A stretch of 64,000 nt of DNA. Origin: QHCA01 sp038237645. GTDB lineage: Bacteria > Actinomycetota > Actinomycetes > Mycobacteriales > QHCA01. The translations under genes and the position numbers were made by a program. Below are positions 56,963 to 64,000 of the stretch, one piece after another (the stretch's first letter is position 1; the number at the start of each line of letters is the position of its first letter). The DNA lies in assembly GCA_038237645.1 (NCBI GenBank), contig JBBRYN010000002.1, positions 117,840-181,839 on the forward strand, in the 5' to 3' direction. A model generated the notes under the pieces. It did no database searches, was not told the DNA's origin, and saw only the letters and a list, made by a program, of their open reading frames with translations.

Positions 56963-57661
56963 TCAGCCCCGGAGCGCCTGCGCGCTGTTGCGCGATGACT
57001 CGGGACCTGGGCCGGCGCGGCGCCGCGACCTGCGGACCCGTCCGTACAGCAGTGCGCCGCCGAGCATGGCCGCGGTGATCATTGAGATGCTGTGGCCGAC
57101 AGCGGTCGGGTCGAGTTCGCTCAGACCGGGGAACAGGTCGTTGCGCAACAACAGCAGTCCGAGCAGGCCGGCGAGCGGCCGGGCCACGCGGACCTTGCAT
57201 GAGTCGCCGCCGGTCCAGGCGTAGAACAGGGCGAAGGTCAGGGCGCAGATCACCAGATAGGACGGGCCGACGTCGTCGAGGTTCATGGACGAGGGAGGCA
57301 GCGAACCGTGGTCGACCTTCCAGGCGACGATGCCCTCGCTGATCAGCGTGCCGGCAACGTGCGCCGTCGCGACGAGCAGCAGCGCCCGGCACCAGCCGAG
57401 CAGGGCGTCGGCGCTGAACATGCCGAGGGCGGCGAGCACAAGCCAGGCCGGCGGGTTCTCCGACGGAATGAAGGCCGACAGGACGAGTGCCCCGAGCGGA
57501 TGCGACCTCAGGTTGCTGACGCTCGTACTGGCCCAGTCGCGCACCACCTGCTGATCGTGCGCGGAGAGGGCGGCATAGGCGATCTCGGCGACTACCAGCA
57601 GCAACAGGAACGTCGTAGCGGTCAGGTGTGTCCGCAGGAACCGCAGGATCTGGCGCAGCAC
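56963..57661 (-). CDS. rhomboid-like integral membrane protein
   Basis: 232 residues with about six membrane segments: TTFLLLLVVAEIAYAAL, PLGALVLSAFI, AWLVLAALGMFSADALL, CRALLLVATAHVAGTLI, SYLVICALTFALFYAW and MITAAMLGGALLYG. It resembles actinobacterial rhomboid-fold proteins: GPSY could stand for the GxSx serine motif and GHSISMI for the second catalytic histidine, but the serine motif is not the classical GxSG. Protease activity is therefore uncertain. Start GTG 57661 (or 57664). Converges with the Fic gene, 24 bases apart. Confidence 0.72.
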   Translation of the reverse strand: MLRQILRFLRTHLTATTFLLLLVVAEIAYAALSAHDQQVVRDWASTSVSNLRSHPLGALVLSAFIPSENPPAWLVLAALGMFSADALLGWCRALLLVATAHVAGTLISEGIVAWKVDHGSLPPSSMNLDDVGPSYLVICALTFALFYAWTGGDSCKVRVARPLAGLLGLLLLRNDLFPGLSELDPTAVGHSISMITAAMLGGALLYGRVRRSRRRAGPGPESSRNSAQALRG

Positions 57662-57664
57662 CAC

Positions 57665-58031
57665 CCGCAGAGTATGGCGGCTATTTCGCCGGCCGCCTGG
57701 CCACGGGATACATATTGAGCCCGTGCGGTTGCACGGTCGTCCACGGGAGCTTACGTACCCGGGTGCCCGCCTGATGGACGAGATGCCACCGACGACGCCC
57801 GCCGAGCCTGCGATGCCACTGGCGCGGTCATCTGGCTCACAGCCCCTTCGAGTAGCCCAGCGCCCCAGTGGTCCTGAATGAGCGACCACCCGGTGGCAGC
57901 GGATAGTCCCAGACCCAGCCCCGATATCCGGGCAGCCTCTCTCGCAGGCCTGCGGGTGTGCGCTTCGCCGTGTGCCGTGCCCGGCGACCGGCTAACGTAC
58001 GGCATCCAGTGACGCAGGATGGTGGGAACTG
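57665..58031. other. gene-free interval
   Basis: About 370 bases without a supported gene. Short open frames on the minus strand lack ribosome binding sites and family similarity. No strong hairpin or repeat was seen. Confidence 0.5.
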
Positions 58032-58842
58032 ATGGCCGAAGACCTGGATTGGGTAACCCCTGGTACCGACACGACCGTGCCGAATGCGGCGCGGGTCTAC
58101 GACTACTGGCTGGACGGCGTGCACAACCTTCCGGGCCGACCGCCAATTCGGCGATCAGGTCTAGCAGTTGCTCCCCCAAATCCGCGACGCGGTCCGGCTC
58201 AGCCGGTCGTTCCTGCGGCGGGCCGTGTCGTTCATGGTCGAATCCGGAATCCGGCAGTTCCTCGACATCGGCTCCGGCATCCCGACGGTCGGCAGCGTGC
58301 ACGAGGTCGCCCAGCAGGCCGATCCCGAGTGCCGGGTCGTCTACGTCGACCAGGAGCAGATCGCTGTCGCACAGAGTGTAAGGCTGCTGCAGGGCAACGA
58401 CCGGGCGGTGAGCATCCAGGGAAACCTACGCGATGTGGACGGGATCCTCGATCATCCGGAGACCCGGCGAGTGCTGGATCTCGACCAGCCGGTCGGCCTG
58501 ATGATGATGCTGCTGCTGCACTTCGTCCCGGATTCCTGCAAGCCTGTCGACATCCTCGCCCGGTATCGGGACCGGCTGGCACCGGGCAGCTACCTGGCGC
58601 TGTCCCATGTCACGGCGGACGGCGATCCGGTCACGCTCACCGACGCGGCCCGGCTGTATCAGGACACGGCCACCCCGTTGTTCCTGCGCAGCTGCGGGGA
58701 GGTGCTGCCGCTGTTCAACGGCTTTGATCTGGTCGAGCCCGGGGTGGTCGACGCCGCTCTCTGGCGGCCGTCGGGCTCGGCTGGGCCGTCGGCTGTCAGC
58801 ATGGCGACAGTCTGCTACGGGGGGATCGGCCGCAAGCCCTGA
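58032..58842 (+). pseudogene. SAM-dependent methyltransferase (DUF574 type), frameshift plus amber stop
   Basis: The N-terminus MAEDLDWVTPGTDTTVPNAARVYDYWLDGVHN fits the DUF574 family. One extra base near 58136-58139 then shifts the frame. In the other frame the coding sense continues (FRADRQFGDQV) but meets a TAG at 58162-58164 before LLPQIRDAVRLSRSFLRRAV and the SAM motif FLDIGSGIPTVGSVHEVAQ. The remaining 224 residues are open to the stop at 58842, so a truncated protein from TTG 58168 is conceivable but lacks the N-terminal part. Confidence 0.8.
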
Positions 58843-59006
58843 CCGGACGCCTGTGCCGAGCAGCGGCGACCGGTGTCGACGGGGCCAGCCGACCGCTGCG
58901 GCTCGACGACACCCTGGTCAACGCCCTAGGCCGGCTGGGGCGAGCGGCCGACTCTGTCGCGCCGGGCGACCGTTCGATGACATCGGTTTCCTGACCACAG
59001 TGCGCC

Positions 59007-59762
59007 TCATGCCATGGTGCGGCCGCCGTTGACGTGCAGCACCTCCCCGGTGATGAAGCCGGCCGCCGGCGACGCCAGGAAGCTCACGGCTTGTGCGACG
59101 TCCGCCGGCTCACCGAGGTGCCCGGCAGGAACCGCTGCGGTGTAGGACTCGAACGCCGCCGGCGCCATGCCGGCATGGCGTTCGACCGGGATCCACCCCG
59201 GAGCGACCGTGTTGACCGTGATGCCGAAGGCTGCGAGGTCGAGGGCCCAGGCGCGAGCAAGCCCGAGCTGGGCGCTCTTGGCGGCGATGTAGGAAGACTG
59301 ATCGGGCGTCGGCCGAGCCGTCACCTCGGATCCGATGTGGATGATCCGGCCATACCCGCGTCTCTTCATGCCGGGCAGGACCTCCCGCCCGAGGAGCACG
59401 GGACTCTTGACGAAGAACCTCAGATGAGCCAAGTGGTCTTCCCACGACGTCTCCGCCAGCAGGAGTTGCGGCTGCGGGCCGGTGGCGTTGAGCACGAGGA
59501 CGGCTATCTCGCCGACCCGGTCGCTGACGGCCGACACCAGGCGCCGCACGTCGGCCGGCGCGGTGACATCGGCGGCGAAAGCCTCGGCCGTCCCGCCTTG
59601 GCTCCGCACCCGCGCCACGAGCGCCTCGGCGCCCTCGGCGCCCTCGGCGGCGATTCGGTAGTTGACCGCGACGTGCAGGCCGTCGGCGGCCAGGTGCTCG
59701 GCGATCACGGCGCCCAAACCCCGTGACGCCCCGGTCACCAGCGCGGTTCGGGCGAGGCTCAC
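59007..59762 (-). CDS. short-chain dehydrogenase/reductase (FabG-like)
   Basis: 251-residue classical SDR. NAD(P) motif TGASRGLGAVIAEHLA, LVLNATGPQPQ in the place of NNAG, the catalytic Ser and YxxxK (SSYIAAKSAQLGLARAWALDLAAFGITVNTVAPGWI) and the FabG-like end FLASPAAGFITGEVLHVNGG. Substrate cannot be named; 3-oxoacyl reductase is the usual label. GTG 59762 gives a start at the motif as in relatives; an in-frame ATG at 59799 is possible. Divergent from the penicillin-binding protein. Confidence 0.88.
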   Translation of the reverse strand: MSLARTALVTGASRGLGAVIAEHLAADGLHVAVNYRIAAEGAEGAEALVARVRSQGGTAEAFAADVTAPADVRRLVSAVSDRVGEIAVLVLNATGPQPQLLLAETSWEDHLAHLRFFVKSPVLLGREVLPGMKRRGYGRIIHIGSEVTARPTPDQSSYIAAKSAQLGLARAWALDLAAFGITVNTVAPGWIPVERHAGMAPAAFESYTAAVPAGHLGEPADVAQAVSFLASPAAGFITGEVLHVNGGRTMA

Positions 59763-59849
59763 CTGGTGGATGCTATGGCAGCGGCCCGACGACGGCATGG
59801 AAGACTCGCGCCGGTGAGTTGTCGTCCCGCAGCCGTCGGACTGGCCGGC

Positions 59850-61751
59850 ATGCCGCCCTCTGCGGCAGCCCGGCGGGTGGCTTTCAGGGTTGCTTACCGA
59901 GTGGCCCTTGTCGTGGCGCTGGCCCTCGTCCTGACCGGTCTCGCCGGGTGCACGTCCGGTCCGAAGCCGCAGGACGCGGCGGCCGGTTTCCTCCACGCCT
60001 GGTCGGCCGGTGACCTTGCCGCTGCAAGCCGGCGCACCGACAACCCGGCTGCGGCCCTGACCGCCCTGGTGTCGGCCAAGGCTGCGGTCGGGGCCACCGC
60101 GATCGGCCTTCCCATGGGCACCGTCACCAGTAAGGACAAAGGTGCCCTCGCCCACTTCACCGCCCGCTGGACGCTTGCCGGGATTGCCAAGCCGTGGACC
60201 TACCGGGGCTCGCTCAGCCTGCGCCGGCAGGGGGACAAGTGGGTGGTCCACTGGGATTCGCGGGCGATCCACCCGCGGCTCGGTCCGGGCCAGCGGCTGG
60301 CCGTGCGACGGACCCTGCCCGAGCGCGCACCGTTGCTCGACAACGCCGGCCGTCCGCTGTTCACCCGCAGCGATGTGGTCACGGTCGGCATCGAGCCGGG
60401 CAAGGTGCACGACCTGCCCTCCCTGGCGAAGTCGTTGGCCGGGGCGCTGGGCATCAGCGCGGGGCCGATCGTCGCGGACGTCAAGAAGGCCAGACCGAGC
60501 GATTTCGTCTCGGTGATCATGCTGCGCGCGACCGACTACGCCCGGGTCCGTGACGCGATCCACGACCTGCCGGGCACCGTCTTCCGTACGGGCCAGCAGG
60601 TGCTGGCGCCGTCGCCGCACTTTGCCCAGCCGCTGCTGGGCAAGGTGGGCGAGGTCACCGCCGACGTGCTGAAGGAGACCGGCACGGCGTACCGCGCCGG
60701 CGACCAGGTCGGGCTGTCCGGGCTGCAGCGGGCCCTCAACCGGCAGTTGACGGGTACGGCGTCGGGCGAGATCTCCGTCGTCGACACGAAGGGCCAGTCG
60801 GTCGCCGGCCTGGCCACGATCTCGGGCACCCCGGGCCGGCCGGTTCAGCTGACGCTGGACCGACGGGTGCAGGAGGTGGCGGACGCGACCGTGGGGCCGA
60901 TCCGCCTCCCAGCAGCGATCGTCGCCCTGCGCCCCTCCACCGGCGCCATTCTGGCGGTGTCAAACAGCCCGTCGGCGCCCTTCGACATTGCGCTGTCCGG
61001 GCAGTATCCGGCCGGGTCCACCTTCAAGATCGTCACCGCCTCGGCGGGCTTGACCAGCGGCATCGTGACACCGACGAGCACTGTCGCGTGTCCGGGCAGC
61101 GTGACGATCGGCGGGCGCCGGATCCCCAACGAGAACGGCTTCGCGCTGGGTCAGATCCCGCTGCGCACAGCCTTCGCGCGTTCCTGCAACACCACCTTCG
61201 CGGCGCTGGGCGACAAGATCGCCCCGGACGTCCTGCAGCGGACGGCTGTGCTGTACGGCATCGGTGCCGGCTGGCGATTGCCGGTCACGTCCTTCAGCGG
61301 ATCGGTTCCGCCGCCGGCGGGTGAGGTGGAGCGGGCTGCTGATGCGATCGGGCAGGGCAGGGTGCTGGTCAGCCCGCTCGCCGAGGCGCTGATGGCGGCC
61401 ACCGTGCAGCACGGGACGGTGCCAACACCCGTCCTCCTGGCCGGTCAGCCGGCCACCGCGGGCACCCCGCCGGCCGGCGTCCTCCCCGCCGGGGTGCTGG
61501 CCGCCCTGCGCGACTTCACCCGGGCGGTGGTGACGGACGGCACCGCGACCGTCCTCCGCGGGGTGCCGGGTGGACCCGTCGCGGGCAAGACCGGCACGGC
61601 GGAATTCGGCTCCGCACCCCCGCAGGCGCATTCCTGGTTCGCCGGCTACCAGGGAGACCTGGCCTTCGCCGTCTTCGTCTACGGCGGTCAGACCGGCGGA
61701 ACGCCGGCCGACCCCGTCGCCGAGAACTTCCTCACCCGGCTGCCTCGCTGA
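59850..61751 (+). CDS. penicillin-binding protein with MecA_N-like domain
   Basis: 633 residues. Lipoprotein-like signal (VALVVALALVLTGLAGC), an NTF2-like MecA N-terminal domain (AAAGFLHAWSAGDLAAASRRTDNP), the dimerisation part (SGLQRALNRQLTGTASGEI), and a transpeptidase domain with active-site STFK (in GSTFKIVT), SCN triad and KTGTAEFG. It cross-links peptidoglycan at the outer face of the membrane; relatives include Rv2864c. Start is uncertain: ATG 59850 or GTG 59814. The end overlaps the DUF2277 gene by 20 bases. Confidence 0.9.
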   Translation: MPPSAAARRVAFRVAYRVALVVALALVLTGLAGCTSGPKPQDAAAGFLHAWSAGDLAAASRRTDNPAAALTALVSAKAAVGATAIGLPMGTVTSKDKGALAHFTARWTLAGIAKPWTYRGSLSLRRQGDKWVVHWDSRAIHPRLGPGQRLAVRRTLPERAPLLDNAGRPLFTRSDVVTVGIEPGKVHDLPSLAKSLAGALGISAGPIVADVKKARPSDFVSVIMLRATDYARVRDAIHDLPGTVFRTGQQVLAPSPHFAQPLLGKVGEVTADVLKETGTAYRAGDQVGLSGLQRALNRQLTGTASGEISVVDTKGQSVAGLATISGTPGRPVQLTLDRRVQEVADATVGPIRLPAAIVALRPSTGAILAVSNSPSAPFDIALSGQYPAGSTFKIVTASAGLTSGIVTPTSTVACPGSVTIGGRRIPNENGFALGQIPLRTAFARSCNTTFAALGDKIAPDVLQRTAVLYGIGAGWRLPVTSFSGSVPPPAGEVERAADAIGQGRVLVSPLAEALMAATVQHGTVPTPVLLAGQPATAGTPPAGVLPAGVLAALRDFTRAVVTDGTATVLRGVPGGPVAGKTGTAEFGSAPPQAHSWFAGYQGDLAFAVFVYGGQTGGTPADPVAENFLTRLPR

Positions 61752-62019
61752 CCGGCCGAGTCGTGACCGGCTCAGCACCGAGGGGCCCAGCACCGAACGG
61801 CCCGGCAGTGCTGATCGGGCGGTGGGTGAGGCCGTCGAGCAACCGCTGGGTGGTCTCCGCGACGGCGGCGACTGCAGCCTCGAACACCGCGGTGTTGGCC
61901 TTCGACGGGACGCGATAGCCGGAGATCTTCCGGACGTACTGCAGCGCCGCCTCGCGGACCTCGGTCTCGGTGGCCCGGTCGACGGCCGGTGGCCGCAGCG
62001 TCTTGATGCTTCGACACAT
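61732..62019 (-). CDS. DUF2277 family protein
   Basis: 95 residues. MCRSIKTLRPPAVDRATETEVREAALQYVRKISGYRVPSKANTAVFEAAVAAVAETTQRLLDGL is the DUF2277 family pattern, with the N-terminal MCRSIKTLR. Function unknown. The C-terminal 30 residues are low complexity and overlap the end of the penicillin-binding protein gene by 20 bases in the opposite direction. Confidence 0.85.
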   Translation of the reverse strand: MCRSIKTLRPPAVDRATETEVREAALQYVRKISGYRVPSKANTAVFEAAVAAVAETTQRLLDGLTHRPISTAGPFGAGPLGAEPVTTRPVSEAAG

Positions 62020-62351
62020 GCCCCCAGCATGCCGCTGACGACGGCCACCGGGGAAGGCCGCCGGGGGAAGGCGGGCGCGGTAACCCGAGAAAGGCGAGTG
62101 GCCGCCCCGGGATGGGACGGCCACTCACCTGATGCCGGAACCGCCAGCTCGCCTCACGGCGGTTGGTCGCTCGTGGCGACAAGGTTGGGTCCGGGGGGCA
62201 TGGATCGGACCGGCACTGCGACAACGGTACCTGCTGACCGGACATTCCCGGAGCGAACTGCACAGGGTTGTGTGATCGACCGCGGGGGTTTCTACACTGG
62301 AGCGGGCCGCCTGACCGGGGGGCCCGCCGATGCAGGGAGGACGAGCCGCCC
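62020..62351. other. divergent gene-free interval
   Basis: About 330 bases between the divergent DUF2277 and 62352 genes. A weak promoter is possible at TTGTGT (62268-62273) and TACACT (62293-62298), but the 19-base spacer is long. The rest shows nothing firm. Confidence 0.4.
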
Positions 62352-62951
62352 GTGTCAGAGCCCGAGCAGCGACGCCTGCGGCCGCTGATTGCGGCCGACG
62401 TCGAACGGCTGGCCCGCGACGCCGGGCACGGCGACCCCTACGCGCGGCTGGAGCTGGCCCACGCCACGGCCGCCGTGGTCGTCGAGGCAGGCCGCGCCGA
62501 CCACGGTCGGCCCACCGAGCAGTTCATCCGCCTCGTCGACGAGGTCGGCCTCGACACGCTGTCGGAGCTGTGGCGTGACGCCGCCGCGGACAGCCTGCCT
62601 GGGGCACTCTGGGCGCTTTACCTGCTGCAGACCTGGTGCGGGGGGCAGGGCGAGGCAGTGGCGCGTGCCTACCGCGCGGGCCGGCCCTATGCGCCGGTGG
62701 ACGAGGTGGTCGCGGGCGTGCCCGATGACGTCGACCCGGCCGCAGTCCGGCGGCTCGCCGATGCCGTACTCACCGGAGCATACGAAGGCGACTTTGATGT
62801 CGCGCTGGAGCGCGCCGCTGCCTTCTTCCGGGTTGTCGCGACCGGTCGGGACGAGCTCGGCGAGGACACCGAGCTGGCGGCGCGCAATCTCGACACAGCA
62901 CTTGCCCTTCAACGTGCGGCGGCCGGCTGGCGGGCAGGCACCCTGCGCTGA
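62352..62951 (+). CDS. conserved actinobacterial hypothetical protein
   Basis: 199 residues, alanine- and leucine-rich, fully helical by composition: RRLRPLIAADVERLARDAGHG, YARLELAHATAAVVVEAG, GRPTEQFIRLVDEVGLDTLSELWRDAAADSLPGALWALYLLQTW and VRRLADAVLTGAYEGDFDVALERAAAFFRVVATGRDEL. No enzymatic motif. GTG start with GGGAGGA about 9 bases upstream. Expected cytosolic. I do not recognise a named family. Confidence 0.78.
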   Translation: MSEPEQRRLRPLIAADVERLARDAGHGDPYARLELAHATAAVVVEAGRADHGRPTEQFIRLVDEVGLDTLSELWRDAAADSLPGALWALYLLQTWCGGQGEAVARAYRAGRPYAPVDEVVAGVPDDVDPAAVRRLADAVLTGAYEGDFDVALERAAAFFRVVATGRDELGEDTELAARNLDTALALQRAAAGWRAGTLR

Positions 62952-62968
62952 CCATGGGCGGCTGACGA

Positions 62969-63853
62969 ATGAGCGCCATCCGGGTCGGCACCGCCTCATG
63001 GACCGACAAGACGCTGCTGGCCTCCGGGTGGTATCCCGACGACGTGACGACCCCGGCGGAGCGCCTGGCCTACTACGCCGAACAGTTTCCGCTGGTCGAG
63101 GTCGACTCGACCTACTACACCCCGCCGAACGAGCGCAACAGCGACCTTTGGGTGCAGCGCACCCCACCCGGATTCACCTTCAACATCAAGGCCTTTTCGC
63201 TGCTGACCCAACACCCCACCCGGCCGTCGGCGCTGTACAAAGATCTGCGTCCGGCGGCGGAGAGCAAGAAGAACCTCTACCTCAAGGACGTCGACCCGGC
63301 GGTCGTGGACGACGTGTGGGAGCGGTTCCTGTCCGCACTGGAGCCGCTGCATGCCGCCGACAAGCTGGGCGCGGTGCTATTCCAGTTTCCCCAGTGGTTC
63401 CCCATCGGGCGGCGCAACAAGCAGTACCTCCTCGAGGTCAAGGAGCGGGCACAGCCGTACCGCGTCTGCATCGAATTCCGCAACAAGACCTGGCTCTCGC
63501 CGGCCAATCAGGCCGAGACGCTGGAGTTCCTCAGGTCCTACGCACTGCCGTATGTCTGCGTCGACATGCCGCAGGGCCACGCCTCGTCGGTGCCGCCCAT
63601 CGTCGAGGCGACGGCCGACTTGGCGGTCGTGCGCTTTCACGGACACAGCGATAGGTGGACCAGCCGCGATATCTACGAGCGGTTCGGCTACCGGTACTCC
63701 GGCGACGAGCTGGCACAGTGGGCGCCCAGGCTGCAGGATCTGGCGGCCCGGGCGGGGGAGACCCACGTGCTGATGAACAACTGCTACGCCGATTACGCCC
63801 AGGTCAACGCCCGTCAGCTGGCCGATCTGCTGAACAGCGCAGGCACCGAGTAG
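62969..63853 (+). CDS. DUF72 family protein
   Basis: 294 residues, TIM-barrel-like DUF72 (YecE) protein: start IRVGTASWTDKTLLASGWYP, then AERLAYYAEQFPLVEVDSTYYTPPNER, FTFNIKAFSLLTQHPTRP, GAVLFQFPQWFPI, RVCIEFRNKTWL, VRFHGHSDRWT and HVLMNNCYADYAQVNARQLADLL. Proposed to be a phosphatase- or nuclease-like enzyme, but unproven. ATG start, 17 bases after the preceding gene. An IS element end begins just after its stop. Confidence 0.93.
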   Translation: MSAIRVGTASWTDKTLLASGWYPDDVTTPAERLAYYAEQFPLVEVDSTYYTPPNERNSDLWVQRTPPGFTFNIKAFSLLTQHPTRPSALYKDLRPAAESKKNLYLKDVDPAVVDDVWERFLSALEPLHAADKLGAVLFQFPQWFPIGRRNKQYLLEVKERAQPYRVCIEFRNKTWLSPANQAETLEFLRSYALPYVCVDMPQGHASSVPPIVEATADLAVVRFHGHSDRWTSRDIYERFGYRYSGDELAQWAPRLQDLAARAGETHVLMNNCYADYAQVNARQLADLLNSAGTE

Positions 63854-63862
63854 CCGGATTTG

Positions 63863-64000
63863 GGCTCCTCGCTAGATCGTGTGGATTTGGGGTAGCGGGA
63901 GCTTCCCGGCGATGAGGTAGATGATGGTGATCATCTTGGGTTTGGAGCGGTAGCCCCGGGCTCGGCGTTTCGCGGCCTGGATGAGCGAGTTCGTGCCCTC
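63863..64000 (-). mobile_element. end of an ISL3-type insertion sequence (continues beyond window)
   Basis: A terminus reading GGCTCCTCGC at about 63863 resembles the GGCTCTTC-type ends of ISL3 elements. It lies 9 bases after the DUF72 stop. The transposase C-terminus on the minus strand follows. The far end and any target duplication lie outside. Confidence 0.7.
63872..64000 (-). CDS. ISL3-family transposase, C-terminal fragment
   Basis: The last 42 codons of an ISL3-type DDE transposase read on the minus strand: EGTNSLIQAAKRRARGYRSK, then KMITIIYLIAGKLPLP and the end QIHTI before the TAG at 63872-63874. The EGTN(S/N)xIQxxKRxARGYR pattern is typical of the ISL3 transposase end. The rest is cut off by the window edge, so completeness is unknown. 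Confidence 0.85.
   Translation of the reverse strand, partial: EGTNSLIQAAKRRARGYRSKPKMITIIYLIAGKLPLPQIHTI

Overview
The window is a high-GC (about 70 %) chromosomal segment from an actinobacterium (class Actinomycetes). GTG and TTG starts are frequent, start/stop overlaps are common, and the gene content is typically actinobacterial: flavin-dependent thymidylate synthase, ClgR, PspA/PspM, DUF3046 beside recA, LexA divergent from a LysM protein, and nrdR-nrdJ. The order thyX-dapA-rnj-ftsK-pgsA-clgR-pspA-pspM-DUF3046-recA-recX-miaB-miaA-dapF-hflX-lexA-LysM-nrdR parallels, from memory, the thyX-to-nrdR stretch of Mycobacterium tuberculosis (around Rv2754c to Rv2718c). This is therefore a conserved backbone with lineage-specific insertions. 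The genus cannot be fixed from the sequence; RNase Y beside RNase J and a class II ribonucleotide reductase show it is not Mycobacterium.

Layout. 1-3.4 kb: thyX, dapA and RNase J. 3.4-4.8 kb: a divergent HxlR regulator/quinone reductase pair with an operator-like repeat. 5.1-11.8 kb: ftsK, a RodZ-like HTH membrane protein, then the overlapping rimO-pgsA-cinA genes and clgR. 11.8-16.7 kb: a TetR regulator and an envelope-stress block (anchored solute-binding/VWA protein, membrane coiled-coil protein, PspA, PspM). 16.8-23.8 kb, minus strand: Nei2-like glycosylase with an apparent internal deletion, a decayed GNAT gene, a lipoprotein, a trans-aconitate methyltransferase and the helicase Lhr. 23.9-29.4 kb: a secreted protein, acyl-CoA dehydrogenase, DUF3046, an LppM-like lipoprotein, and recA-recX behind a LexA box. 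29.4-39.2 kb: RNase Y behind a structured leader, GNAT, miaB, DUF349, miaA, gamma-glutamyltransferase and dapF. 39.3-48.5 kb: a broken SMI1/KNR4 gene and a minus-strand glycolate cassette (aceB, glcD, glcE, glcF, a ruined lactate/glycolate permease, malic enzyme). 48.6-55.7 kb: hflX, lexA, LysM, nrdR and nrdJ. 55.8-64 kb: an accessory tail with a Fic protein, a rhomboid-like membrane protein, a broken methyltransferase, an SDR, a penicillin-binding protein, small unknowns, a DUF72 protein and the end of an ISL3-type transposase.

Functional links. DNA repair and SOS genes cluster here (recA, recX, lexA, the LysM gene, lhr, nei2), with LexA boxes before recA, lexA and the LysM gene. dNTP supply is represented at both ends (thyX; nrdR-nrdJ). 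RNA turnover and modification genes are rnj, rny, rimO, miaA, miaB and hflX. The glycolate cassette would convert glycolate to glyoxylate, malate and pyruvate, but its permease is destroyed.

About 40 core genes are intact, whereas five accessory loci carry frameshifts or stops and nei2 carries an in-frame deletion. This argues for real gene decay in the accessory part rather than generally poor sequence. I found no CRISPR array, tRNA, rRNA or prophage, and no clearly new multi-gene system. The best candidates for new biology are the structured leader of rny, the VWA/PspA block, the CACAG cluster before nrdR, and the palindromic Fic promoter.
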